A DNA stretch of 64,000 bases, from positions 1,488,001 through 1,552,000 of the forward strand of contig OZ241991.1 in assembly GCA_965204095.1 (NCBI GenBank), read 5' to 3'. This DNA is from JAPPLB01 sp965204095. Its GTDB lineage: Bacteria > Acidobacteriota > Terriglobia > Bryobacterales > UBA6623. The notes under the pieces were generated by a model, which made no database searches, was not told the DNA's origin, and saw nothing but the letters and a program-made list of their open reading frames with translations. Position 1 is the stretch's first letter, and every line of letters starts with the position of its first letter. Positions 27,816 through 36,718 of this stretch are shown piece after piece. Position numbers and translations under genes: made by a program.

Positions 27816-27919
27816 GGCTTACCCGAAAGAATCATCCGTCCTGGCGCCATTCCGTAGGCTGGTCTTCGTCACTGGGAAAAGACCGGATTACGTGCGCTGC
27901 TCGCGCTGAGAACCTGTTT

Positions 27920-29473
27920 CTATACATTCAAGGCCCAGAGCCAGAATGAATAGTACACAAGCACTATTCCCAGGATCAAAACGATAGCGAGATACGGATT
28001 GAGACGGACCCCCTCCTCCGCTTCCTCCGGGCCGGCTTCGCGGGAATCCTCGCCGTCATTTTTCCTGCATTCCAAGCGGCGCCCGATGATCAACGCCGCA
28101 ATGTTGACCGACAAGCCCACATAGATCGGGTCCAAGGTCCACAGGACCACGACATCGGCGCTGGACCCTCCGGTCGCCAGAAACGTGATGACCGTAGAGA
28201 TCATTCCGAGAATCATGGCCCACAGAATCGTTGTGGGAGCCTTTCTGAGGGGCCGGTACAGGAACAAGCTGGCGATGACCGGCCCTACGCCGGCGACCAT
28301 GATGCGTGTGCCTACCCACAGCAGCTCGAGCATGATGGGAAACACGAAGGCGAAAACGATGCCGATCACAAGCGCCAGCAGGACGGCCGCGCGCGACGCA
28401 AGCAGTGACGTCCGGCCGCTGGCTGCGGGGTTGAAGAACCGCCGGTAGATATCCACCACGAAGTTCGAGCTGACCGACATCAAGACGCTGTCGAGGGTCG
28501 ACATGACCGCACCGAGCAGCACCACCACCAGCAGGGCGTACACAATCGGAGGGTATTCCCGGCTCGCCAGGAGCAGGAAAACGTCAGAGGCGTTTTCTCC
28601 CGATCCATAGTGGGCGTAGCCCAGCATGCCCAGTAGAGGAAGACAGACATACCAGAGCAGACCCAGCAGCCCGCCGATGAGAAATCCGGCTTGCGCTTCC
28701 CTGGCGCTCTTGGCGCTGAGGCCGCGTTGAATCAGAGCCTGGTAGGGCAGCGCCTGGAAAACACCCATGACAAGCCAGGCCATCAGATTCGGCCAGGGGT
28801 AACCGCCGGCAGCGGCTTTATGATGCGCGGCGAGCTGCGAGGTCAAGGCATGCCATCCTCCCAGGGCATTCACGCCGATTACGAGCATCAGGACCGTCAG
28901 GCTGACGATGATGACGTTTTGCAAAAGGTCGGTGAGGATAACAGCTCGCTGGCCTCCCAGGAGCAAGTAGAGGACGGTAATGCCTGCTCCAACCGTGACT
29001 CCCTCTGCATAGGAAAGAGGTGTCACGTAGCTGATGCTCACGCCGATGGATACGAGCGACGACCCGACGTAAGCCAGCTCCCGTGCCCATACAGCCAGCA
29101 GCGCCACGATGCGGTGTCGAGGCCCGAACCAAGTCTCCAGAGCCTGCGGGACTGTCAGCAGTTCATGCTTTCGCATGTAGGGAATCACATAGAACCCTGC
29201 CCAGAGGCCACTGGCGAGCGAGGCCCCGGAACCGAAAAAATAGATGGCTAGGCCGTTCGTGTAACCCATGGCCGGAAAGGCGAGGATCGTCGTCCCCGAG
29301 ACCCAGGTTGCTACGATCGAAAGACCGATCTGCCAGCGGTTCATCGACCGCCCTGCAACAACGAAGTCCGCCAGGTTGTTCACTTTCCTTCGGGAGAACC
29401 AGCCGATCGCCAGCAGGAACAGGATGTAGACGGCGACAACGGCCAGCCCGTGTGGTCCGAGATTGTGTTGCAT
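27920..29473 (-). CDS. Sodium:solute symporter (SSS family)
   Basis: 517 residues, about thirteen hydrophobic segments. The N-terminal VNNLADFVVAGRSMNRWQIG followed by SIVATWVSGTTILAFPAMGY is the SSS signature area (NAD-FVVAGR), and LLGAVMSTLDSVLMSVSSNFV in the middle is the sodium-site helix region of proline/pantothenate-type symporters. The cytoplasmic segment near residue 470 is acidic (CRKNDGEDSREAGPEEAEEG). It converges on the DUF1501 gene, with an F2 repeat between them, and lies next to the IS630 element upstream. Substrate unknown. Confidence 0.9.
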   Translation of the reverse strand: MQHNLGPHGLAVVAVYILFLLAIGWFSRRKVNNLADFVVAGRSMNRWQIGLSIVATWVSGTTILAFPAMGYTNGLAIYFFGSGASLASGLWAGFYVIPYMRKHELLTVPQALETWFGPRHRIVALLAVWARELAYVGSSLVSIGVSISYVTPLSYAEGVTVGAGITVLYLLLGGQRAVILTDLLQNVIIVSLTVLMLVIGVNALGGWHALTSQLAAHHKAAAGGYPWPNLMAWLVMGVFQALPYQALIQRGLSAKSAREAQAGFLIGGLLGLLWYVCLPLLGMLGYAHYGSGENASDVFLLLASREYPPIVYALLVVVLLGAVMSTLDSVLMSVSSNFVVDIYRRFFNPAASGRTSLLASRAAVLLALVIGIVFAFVFPIMLELLWVGTRIMVAGVGPVIASLFLYRPLRKAPTTILWAMILGMISTVITFLATGGSSADVVVLWTLDPIYVGLSVNIAALIIGRRLECRKNDGEDSREAGPEEAEEGVRLNPYLAIVLILGIVLVYYSFWLWALNV

Positions 29474-29564
29474 GAGGCAGTGCGGTTCGTTCCTCGCGGA
29501 CGAGGAAGTCGGGCGATCCGTGGGTCAGGGCGAGAGTATCGAACGTGTATCGGCCAGTCAAGGC

Positions 29565-30727
29565 TAGTGTTATGTGTCGCAAGTAGTTGATCAGTAGATA
29601 GGGCTTGTGGTAGGGTCTGCCGTAGAGAGGAGGCAGGCCATGGCGAACCACCATACGAGAGAGGTGCCGAAGCTTTCGCGAGAGCAGCGGAGTGAGTTGC
29701 AGCGCTGGCTGCGGCGCAACAAGACGGCGCAAGCGCTGGCCCTGCGAGCACGGATCGTGCTGCAGAGCGCCAGCGGCAACAGCGACCAGGCCGTGGCGAG
29801 CATGCTGGGCACAACGCGCGCCACGGTCGGCAAGTGGAGGAGGCGGTTTCTGCGCGAGGGCTGCGAGGGGTTGCTGGACGAGCCGCGGCCGGGAGCGCCC
29901 CGGAGGGTCTCGGACGAGGACGTGGAGCGGGTCGTGAGGCGCACCCTGGAGACGCTGCCGCGGGGGGCGACGCAGTGGAGCACGCGGTCGATGGCGCGGG
30001 AGTGCGGATTGAGCTTCGCGACGGTGGGGCGCATTTGGCGGGCGTTCGCGCTGCAGCCGCATCGCAGTGAGACGTTCAAGCTGTCGAAAGACCCTTGGTT
30101 CGTGGAGAAAGTGCGCGATATCGTGGGGCTGTACTTGCATCCGCCGGAGCGGGCGGTGGTGCTGTGCGTGGACGAGAAGTCGCAGATCCAGGCGCTGGAC
30201 CGCACGCAGCCCGTGCTGCCGCTGCGCCCGGGGGTGCCGCGGCGGCAGACGCACGACTACCAGCGGAACGGGACGACATCCCTGTTTGCCGCCTTGAACA
30301 CCGCGACGGGCGAGGTGATTGGCAAGTGCTACCGGCGGCACCGCTCGGTGGAGTTCAAGAAATTCCTGGCACTGATCGACAAGGCCGTGCCGGCGGATCT
30401 CGAGATCCATCTGGTGCTGGACAACTACGGTACGCACAAGACGGCCATGATCCATAACTGGCTGGCGCGGCGACCACGCTACCAGCTGCACTTTACGCCC
30501 ACGAGCGCCTCGTGGATCAACCAGGTGGAGCGCTGGTTCGCGGAGATCACGCGTCAGCAGATACGACGCGGCTCGTTTCACAGCACGCAGGCGCTGGAAA
30601 AGGCGATTCAGGAGTACCTGGCGGTCTACAATGAGGATCCGAAGCCGTTCGTTTGGACGAAAAGTGCCGATCAAATATTGGAATCGCTGAAAAACTACTG
30701 CGAATCTATTTCTGACACATAACACTA
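29565..30727 (+). mobile_element. IS630-family insertion sequence
   Basis: About 1.16 kb bounded by TA at 29565-29566 and 30726-30727. Terminal inverted repeats are TAGTGTTATGTGTC at left and GACACATAACACTA at right. One full-length transposase gene lies inside. TA target duplication is the rule for IS630. The right TA is also the outer TA of F1 copy 6, so the element inserted exactly at the repeat's left boundary. The element looks intact. Confidence 0.9.
29640..30722 (+). CDS. IS630-family transposase
   Basis: 360 residues from ATG 29640 (MANHHTREVPKLS), preceded by AGAGGAGG. An N-terminal helix-turn-helix (SDQAVASMLGTTRATVGKW) and winged helix (TQWSTRSMARECGLSFATVG) bind the ends. The DDE domain shows all three acids in context: VVLCVDEKSQIQAL, HLVLDNYGTHKT and SWINQVERWFAEITR. 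The C-terminus FVWTKSADQILESLKNYCES is typical of the family. No frameshift or stop is seen, so the enzyme may be active. The stop TAA lies within the right terminal repeat. Confidence 0.95.
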   Translation: MANHHTREVPKLSREQRSELQRWLRRNKTAQALALRARIVLQSASGNSDQAVASMLGTTRATVGKWRRRFLREGCEGLLDEPRPGAPRRVSDEDVERVVRRTLETLPRGATQWSTRSMARECGLSFATVGRIWRAFALQPHRSETFKLSKDPWFVEKVRDIVGLYLHPPERAVVLCVDEKSQIQALDRTQPVLPLRPGVPRRQTHDYQRNGTTSLFAALNTATGEVIGKCYRRHRSVEFKKFLALIDKAVPADLEIHLVLDNYGTHKTAMIHNWLARRPRYQLHFTPTSASWINQVERWFAEITRQQIRRGSFHSTQALEKAIQEYLAVYNEDPKPFVWTKSADQILESLKNYCESISDT

Positions 30728-30907
30728 GCCTGCTTTTCTCACCACGCGGCGAGGCGAAGTGCGTGAGAGGGCCGTCAGGACGAGGCGCGAGCCTCTTGGC
30801 GCGCGCAGCCGTACTTGACAGTACATTGAGCACGGCAAGCAAGCGCAACGAAGTCCTGGCGGTCGTATCGTGTGCTTCGACCGTCGTGTGGTGAGAAATG
30901 CAGGCTA
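30726..30907 (+). repeat. F1 repeat, copy 6 (IS630 at its left end)
   Basis: TA at both sides; the left TA is shared with the IS630 element. Left end reads GCCTGCTTTTCTCACC, one mismatch against the right GGTGAGAAATGCAGGC. Apical hairpin CGTAC-TTGACA-GTACA. It ends 25 bases before the hyuA promoter. Confidence 0.92.
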
Positions 30908-30931
30908 GCTCCCGCAGAGTGATTCCGTTGA

Positions 30932-30961
30932 TTGACGAGGCGGCAGAGGCTCGCCTATGAT
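30932..30961 (+). promoter_or_regulatory. Candidate sigma70 promoter of the hyuA operon
   Basis: TTGACG (30932-30937), 18-base spacer, TATGAT (30956-30961). The predicted start leaves about 40 bases before the GTG at 31009. The spacer holds a short inverted pair CGAG/CTCG which could be an operator. Confidence 0.65.
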
Positions 30962-31008
30962 CTTTGGGCTGCCGAAAGACTTTTTGGAATGTTGAAATCG
31001 GAGAGTGC

Positions 31009-33090
31009 GTGCGCCTAGGCATCGACATCGGCGGTACGTTCACCGACATCGTCTACGTGGGCGACGACGGGGAGGTCGCCACACGGAAGGTTCTCTCGAG
31101 TCCGGACGACTATAGCCGCTCGATCCGCGAAAGCCTGCCGGGAATGTTCGAGGAGCGCGCCGTCAACGGGGCCGCGCTGCGGGAAGTGATCCACGGCACA
31201 ACGGTGGCCACCAACGCGATTCTCGAGCAGCGCGGCGCGAACACCGCCTTGATCACCACCAAGGGGTTCCGCGATGTGCTCGAGTTACGTCGGATCCGTA
31301 TGCCGGAACTCTACAACTGGCACTGGGACAAACCCCCGGACCTCGTCGAGCGGCGGCTGCGGTTCGAGGTTCCTGAGCGGATCGACGCCCACGGAGGCGT
31401 GCTGACCCCGCTGGATCACGATGCCGCCGCCAGTGTCATTGATCAAATCGCCGCACTGGGGGTCGAGTCGATCGCCATCTGCCTGATCAACTCCTACGTC
31501 AACCCCGCCCATGAAGAATCGCTGGCCCGGATGATCGCCGAGCGGCATCCCCGCATTTCGGTTTCGGTGTCGAGTGAGATCCTGCGGGAGGTCAAGGAGT
31601 ACGAGCGGACCGCCACGACAGTCGTGAATGCCTACGTGGCGCCCATCGTGGGCCGCTATGTCGACTCTCTCTCACAGTCGCTGCGCGATCTGAACGTCCG
31701 GGCGCCCCTGATGATCATGCAGTCCAACGGCGGAGTGATGACCGCGCGGGAGTCGTCGCGGCGGCCCGTCTACATGATCGAGTCAGGCCCCGCAGCCGGC
31801 GTGATTGCCGCCCACGACCTCGTGAGCCGGCAGGGGATCCCGAACGCCATCACCTTGGACATGGGCGGCACGACAGCCAAGGCTTCCATCATCGAAGACG
31901 GCGCTCTCAGCACAGCCGCCGAGTATGAGGTCGGCTCTTCGCTCTCCCTCGTTAGCAGACTGATCAAGGGCGGCGGCCACTTGATTCGCGTTCCGGCGAT
32001 CGACGTGGCCGAAGTGGGAGCCGGCGGCGGCAGCATTGCGTGGCTCGATGAAGGGCAGGCCCTGAACATCGGTCCGCATAGCGCAGGCGCTTCGCCGGGA
32101 CCGGTCTGTTACGACCAGGGCGGGACCGAAACGACCAATACGGACGCCAATCTGGTCCTGGGCTATATCAATCCGGAAGGCTTGGTGGGAGGAGGGCTGC
32201 AACTCGATCGATCCAAAGCCGAACAGTGCGTCGAGCGGCAGATCGCCGCCCCGCTGAGCATGAGCCTTCTCGAAGCCGCCTATGGCGTCCACTTGCTTGC
32301 CAATTCCAACATGACCCGCGCCGTGCGGGCTGTTTCGACCGAGAGAGGGCGGGACGTGCGGAATTTCGCCTTGATCGCTTTCGGAGGCGCCGGACCGCTG
32401 CACGCCTGCGAAATGGGCCTCGCGCTCGGAATGAAGGAAGCCGTCATTCCTCCTTACCCAGGGCTGTTCAGCGCTTTCGGGCTGCTATCGGCCGACATCG
32501 AGCATCACTACGTGCAGACGTACTTCAAGAAGACCCGTGAGGCTGACCTGGAGCAGCTCAACGCCACCATCAACCGCATCGAAAAGCACATCGTCGGACT
32601 GCTGACCAGTCAAGGATTCAGCGAAAACGAGATCGACCTTCACTGTTACGCCGACATGCGGTACTCCGGGCAATCTTACGAGCTGACCATTCCCGTCGGC
32701 TCCACCAGGTTGAGCTCGGATGCCATCGACCGGCTCGAAGATGCCTACGACGCGGAACATGAGAAGACCTACGGCCATAAGGGGGGCGAGGGAGAGGATT
32801 ACACCTTCGTCAACTTCCGCCTGATCGGCCGGGTTACGCGCAAGAGCTCGACCGTCGCGCCTTCGCAGAACGGCTTCAAACCGCGCCAGGCCGGCCGTCG
32901 ACAGGCATTCTTCGGGCCGGATCACGGGCTCGTCGATACCGCCGTGCTGTCACGCGGCGACCTGGACGCCGATCCCCGTGAAGGGCCGCTGCTGATTGAC
33001 GAATACGACTCGACGACGGTAGTGCCCCCGGGTTGCAGCGCCTGGCTGGACGCGCACGGTAACATTCGCATCGGGTTGAGGGCGCCCTAG
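31009..33090 (+). CDS. hyuA: Hydantoinase A / oxoprolinase family protein
   Basis: 693 residues from GTG 31009, with GGAG six bases upstream; the frame extends upstream without sense. HyuA is the ATP-binding subunit that, with HyuB, hydrolyses hydantoins or 5-oxoproline, or in related complexes carboxylates acetone or acetophenone. Seen are LGIDIGGTFTDIVYV at the start, HGTTVATNAILEQRGA, the second phosphate motif TLDMGGTTAKAS, GAGGGSIAWLDEGQALNIGP and FGGAGPLHACEMG. Length and order fit the family (about 680-720). Two hyuB genes follow at 35 and 30 bases, then an enolase-superfamily gene, forming an evident operon. It is the only HyuA in the window. Confidence 0.92.
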   Translation: MRLGIDIGGTFTDIVYVGDDGEVATRKVLSSPDDYSRSIRESLPGMFEERAVNGAALREVIHGTTVATNAILEQRGANTALITTKGFRDVLELRRIRMPELYNWHWDKPPDLVERRLRFEVPERIDAHGGVLTPLDHDAAASVIDQIAALGVESIAICLINSYVNPAHEESLARMIAERHPRISVSVSSEILREVKEYERTATTVVNAYVAPIVGRYVDSLSQSLRDLNVRAPLMIMQSNGGVMTARESSRRPVYMIESGPAAGVIAAHDLVSRQGIPNAITLDMGGTTAKASIIEDGALSTAAEYEVGSSLSLVSRLIKGGGHLIRVPAIDVAEVGAGGGSIAWLDEGQALNIGPHSAGASPGPVCYDQGGTETTNTDANLVLGYINPEGLVGGGLQLDRSKAEQCVERQIAAPLSMSLLEAAYGVHLLANSNMTRAVRAVSTERGRDVRNFALIAFGGAGPLHACEMGLALGMKEAVIPPYPGLFSAFGLLSADIEHHYVQTYFKKTREADLEQLNATINRIEKHIVGLLTSQGFSENEIDLHCYADMRYSGQSYELTIPVGSTRLSSDAIDRLEDAYDAEHEKTYGHKGGEGEDYTFVNFRLIGRVTRKSSTVAPSQNGFKPRQAGRRQAFFGPDHGLVDTAVLSRGDLDADPREGPLLIDEYDSTTVVPPGCSAWLDAHGNIRIGLRAP

Positions 33091-33124
33091 CGGGCTGGAT
33101 CAAGACCGCAAGCTCAGGAGTTCC

Positions 33125-34927
33125 ATGCAAGCAACGACCGCACGACGGACAGGTTCACAAAAGGCGGATCCGATCACCTTGGGGCTGATCCGGAACTATC
33201 TGTCCAGCGTGGCCGACGAGATGGCGAATACGGTGATTCGGACTGCGTATTCCACCATCGTCCGTGACTGCATGGACTTCTCGACGGCGCTGTGCGACAA
33301 GAACGGCCAGACGGTCGCACAGGGTGTGACCATCCCGGTCCATCTCGGCTCGGTGCCGACCGCGTTGGGCCACACCATCAAAAGGTTCGAAGGCAACATT
33401 CACCCCGGTGACGTCTTCATCATGAACGACCCCTTTCAGGGGGGGATTCACATCCCGGATATCTTCGTCTTCAAACCGGTCTTCCATGAGAATCGCTTGA
33501 TGGGCTACTCAACTGCCGTGTCCCATCACTTGGATCTGGGTGGACGGGTGCCGGGCAGCGCCGCCTGCGATAACACGGAGATTTTCCACGACGGCTTGCG
33601 CATTCCGCCGTTGAAGCTCTACGACCGCGGCGTGCCGAGCGAGGCGATCTTCCAGCTTCTGGAAAAGAATATCCGCGTGCCGGTGCAGACGCTCGGTGAT
33701 CTTCGCTCGAACCTCTCGGCGCTGCGAACCGGCGAGAAAGGACTCCTCTCGCTGGCGGAGCGCCATGGTGTGGACGACTTGGAGATGTACTTCGCCGAGC
33801 TGCTCGACTACACCGAAGCAATGGTGCGGGCGGAGATCCGGAGCTGGCCCGATGGCGAGTACACGTTCACCGACTACCTGGACGATGACGGAGTGGACGC
33901 GGGGGAGATCGCGATCGAGGTGAAGATGACGGTGCAGGATGATTGCCTCACGGTCGATTTCACGGGTACGTCTCCTCAAGTCAAGGGGGGGATCAATTCA
34001 CCGTATGCCTTCACGATCTCCTGCTGCGGGTACGCGGTTCGCTCGATCATGCAAGCCGACATCCCGAACACCTCGGGATTGTTTCGGCCGATCAGGATCA
34101 TTGCGCCGGCGGGCACCATCCTGAATCCCGTCATGCCGGCGGCTTCGGGCATGCGAGGCGTCGTGGGGTTCCGGTTAGCCGATGCGCTCTTCGGCGCGCT
34201 GGCCAAGATCGTGCCGCACAAGATTCCCGCGGCGGGTGAAGGCGGCAACTCCCTGATCATCATCGGTGGATATGACAGGGAGCGGAAACCCTTCATCATG
34301 TTCGACCTGATCGCAGGCACCTGGGGAGCGCGGCCCAACAAAGACGGCATCGACGGCTTGACCAATCCGGGCTCGGTGATTTCCAACATTCCGGTAGAGC
34401 TGATGGAACTGGACTACCCGGTCCGGGTCGAGCAGTACGCTCTCACGAAAGACACCGGCGGGGCGGGTAAGTATCGAGGCGGGTTGGCCATCGCGCGGGA
34501 CTGGCGCTATGTCGGAGACGGTCCCGCCAACCTCACGATCCGCTCGGATCGGCGCGAGCACACCCCTTACGGCCTGTATGGGGGGCACAACGGCGCCCCT
34601 TCCTGGAATATCGTCAACCCCGGCGCCGAAGAGGAGCGCACTCTGCGCACCATGGTGACCGACACCTTGCAGCCCGGAGATGTGATTCGCCACATCCAAC
34701 CCGGCGCGGGTGGATGGGGCGAGCCCTTGGAGAGAAACATCGAGAGCGTCGAGCAGGACGTACTCAATGACAAGGTGTCGATCGCGAAGGCTGAAGAGCT
34801 GTACGGCGTTGTGATCGACGACGAGAAACTGACCGTAGACAGGGAACGGACAGAGCGGGAACGCTCCGCCCGTCGTTCGAAGGCAGGTCAGGCTCAACGT
34901 TCGGCGAATGGAGGAGTTCGCCGCTAA
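33125..34927 (+). CDS. hyuB: Hydantoinase B / oxoprolinase family protein (copy 3)
   Basis: 600 residues, ATG 33125 after AGGAG. HyuB blocks are present: GLIRNYLSSVADEMANTVIR, IMNDPFQGGIHIPDIFVF, SHHLDLGGRVPGS, GAGGWGEPLERN at the C-terminus, followed by a charged tail (RERTERERSARRSKAGQ). It differs clearly from the pair at 638-4107 (for example NDPFQGG instead of NDPHRQA) but is very like the next gene, so it belongs to a separate duplication. It probably pairs with the hyuA product just upstream. Confidence 0.92.
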   Translation: MQATTARRTGSQKADPITLGLIRNYLSSVADEMANTVIRTAYSTIVRDCMDFSTALCDKNGQTVAQGVTIPVHLGSVPTALGHTIKRFEGNIHPGDVFIMNDPFQGGIHIPDIFVFKPVFHENRLMGYSTAVSHHLDLGGRVPGSAACDNTEIFHDGLRIPPLKLYDRGVPSEAIFQLLEKNIRVPVQTLGDLRSNLSALRTGEKGLLSLAERHGVDDLEMYFAELLDYTEAMVRAEIRSWPDGEYTFTDYLDDDGVDAGEIAIEVKMTVQDDCLTVDFTGTSPQVKGGINSPYAFTISCCGYAVRSIMQADIPNTSGLFRPIRIIAPAGTILNPVMPAASGMRGVVGFRLADALFGALAKIVPHKIPAAGEGGNSLIIIGGYDRERKPFIMFDLIAGTWGARPNKDGIDGLTNPGSVISNIPVELMELDYPVRVEQYALTKDTGGAGKYRGGLAIARDWRYVGDGPANLTIRSDRREHTPYGLYGGHNGAPSWNIVNPGAEEERTLRTMVTDTLQPGDVIRHIQPGAGGWGEPLERNIESVEQDVLNDKVSIAKAEELYGVVIDDEKLTVDRERTERERSARRSKAGQAQRSANGGVRR

Positions 34928-34957
34928 GGAAGACCCGCCCCGCTTTCTCCAGGTGGC

Positions 34958-36718
34958 ATGAATCCAGGCACAGAAACGCAAGTCGACCCGGTCACCCTGG
35001 GGCTGATTCGCAACGCTCTTTCCAGCGTGGCTGACGAAATGGCGAACACCGTCATTCGCACTGCCTATTCGACAGTCGTTCGGGATTGCATGGATTTCTC
35101 CACGGCGTTGTGTGACAAGGATGGTCAGACGATTGCGCAAGGGGTGACCATCCCGTTTCAGCTTGGCTCCATCCCGTACGCCCTTGCAGCCACGATCCGG
35201 AAATTCGAAGGCGACATCTGCCCCGGCGACGTCTTCATCATGAACGACCCCTTTGAGGGGGGGATCCACCTGCCGGACATTTTCGTCTTTCGGCCGATTT
35301 TTGTCGACGGTGAGCTGCTGGCCTACTCCGCGGCCGTGTCGCATCACCTCGACATCGGCGGACGCGTTCCCGGCAGTGCGGCTTGCGACAACACCGAGAT
35401 CTTTCAAGAAGGTATTCGGATTCCCCCGCTCAAGCTGTATGAGCGTGGCGTTCCCAGCGATGCCATTTTTTCGATTCTCGAGAGCAACATCCGGGTCCCG
35501 CTTCAGACCCTGGGGGACCTCCGCTCCAATCTGGCCGCTCTGCGCATCGGTGAGAAGGGCGTAGCCGCTCTCGCTCAGCGCTATGGGGCCGGTCTGCTGT
35601 CTCTCTACTTCGCTGAGCTGATCGATTACACCGAGAGGCTCGTTCGCGCCGAGATTCGCTCCTGGCCTGACGGTGAGTATGCGTTCACGGATTATCTGGA
35701 TGACGACGGCGTGGACGCGGGTGAGATTCCGATCAAGGTCGTCATGAGGGTGGCCGGCGACTCGCTGGAGGTCGATTTCACCGGTTCGTCGCCGCAAGTG
35801 CAAGGCGCCATCAATTCTCCCATTTCGTTTACGATCTCGTGCTGCGGCTATGCGGTGCGATCGAGCATGCAGGCCGACATTCCCGACACCTACGGGTTGT
35901 TCCGTCCGATCGAGGTGATCGCTCCCGAAGGCTCCATCGTCAACCCCGTGATGCCGGCCGCCTCGAGCATGAGGGGCGTGGTGGGTTTCCGGCTGTCGGA
36001 TGCTCTGTTCGGCGCGTTGGCCCGGATTCTCCCGGACCGCATGCCGGCGGCGGGTGAGGGCGGCAACTCTCTGGTGATTATTGGAGGCTACAACAACGAG
36101 AGGAAACCATTCATCATGTTCGATCTGGTGGCCGGCACTTGGGGGGCTCGACCATCGAAGGATGGCAATGACGGGTTGACCAATCCCGGCTCGATCCTGG
36201 CCAACATCCCCGCCGAGCTGATGGAATTGGACTATCCTGTTCGGCTGGAGCAGTACTCCCTGGTGACGGATTCGGGAGGAGCCGGCAAATATCGAGGGGG
36301 CTTGGCCGTCTGCCGCGACTGGCGGTACGTGGGAGATCGGCCCGCGACCCTGAGCATTCGCTCAGACCGGCGTGAGCACCCGCCTTACGGGCTGTATGGC
36401 GGCGGCAAGGGCGCCCCTTCATCGAACGTCGTTAATCCGGGAACAGACCGGGAGCGTATGTTGCGGACGATGGTCACGGACGAGTTGCTTCCGGGAGACG
36501 TGATCCGGCACGTTCAACCGGGCGGCGGGGGATGGGGCGATCCACTCGAGAGAAAGACGGATGCCGTCGAGCGTGACGTGCGCAACGGCAAGGTGTCAGC
36601 GGCAAAGGCGGCCGAACTCCATGGCGTAGTGGTCGATAAGGAGTCTGGCAGAGTCGATGAAAAAGCGACCCGGCTGCTGCGCAGCGATCTGCGTGCAGCC
36701 GCGATAGAGGTCCCATGA
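34958..36718 (+). CDS. hyuB: Hydantoinase B / oxoprolinase family protein (copy 4)
   Basis: 586 residues, start ATG 34958, 30 bases after copy 3. It is a near paralogue of copy 3 along its whole length (GLIRNALSSVADEMANTVIR, IMNDPFEGGIHLPDIFVF, SHHLDIGGRVPGS, GGGGWGDPLERK). The last codons overlap the ATG of the enolase-superfamily gene as ATGA, showing translational coupling. Two HyuB subunits for one HyuA suggests alternative complexes with different substrates, or subunit redundancy; neither can be settled from sequence. Confidence 0.92.
   Translation: MNPGTETQVDPVTLGLIRNALSSVADEMANTVIRTAYSTVVRDCMDFSTALCDKDGQTIAQGVTIPFQLGSIPYALAATIRKFEGDICPGDVFIMNDPFEGGIHLPDIFVFRPIFVDGELLAYSAAVSHHLDIGGRVPGSAACDNTEIFQEGIRIPPLKLYERGVPSDAIFSILESNIRVPLQTLGDLRSNLAALRIGEKGVAALAQRYGAGLLSLYFAELIDYTERLVRAEIRSWPDGEYAFTDYLDDDGVDAGEIPIKVVMRVAGDSLEVDFTGSSPQVQGAINSPISFTISCCGYAVRSSMQADIPDTYGLFRPIEVIAPEGSIVNPVMPAASSMRGVVGFRLSDALFGALARILPDRMPAAGEGGNSLVIIGGYNNERKPFIMFDLVAGTWGARPSKDGNDGLTNPGSILANIPAELMELDYPVRLEQYSLVTDSGGAGKYRGGLAVCRDWRYVGDRPATLSIRSDRREHPPYGLYGGGKGAPSSNVVNPGTDRERMLRTMVTDELLPGDVIRHVQPGGGGWGDPLERKTDAVERDVRNGKVSAAKAAELHGVVVDKESGRVDEKATRLLRSDLRAAAIEVP

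Noticed and set aside
29565..30907. F1 as a deletion derivative of the neighbouring IS630 element
   Set aside because: The inverted repeats agree only in the first TAG; the rest is unrelated, so a different transposase is more likely.
29163..31049. A 628-codon minus-strand frame across the symporter start, IS630 and F1
   Set aside because: Antisense to a clear transposase, spanning unrelated pieces of DNA, with low-complexity arginine-rich sequence.
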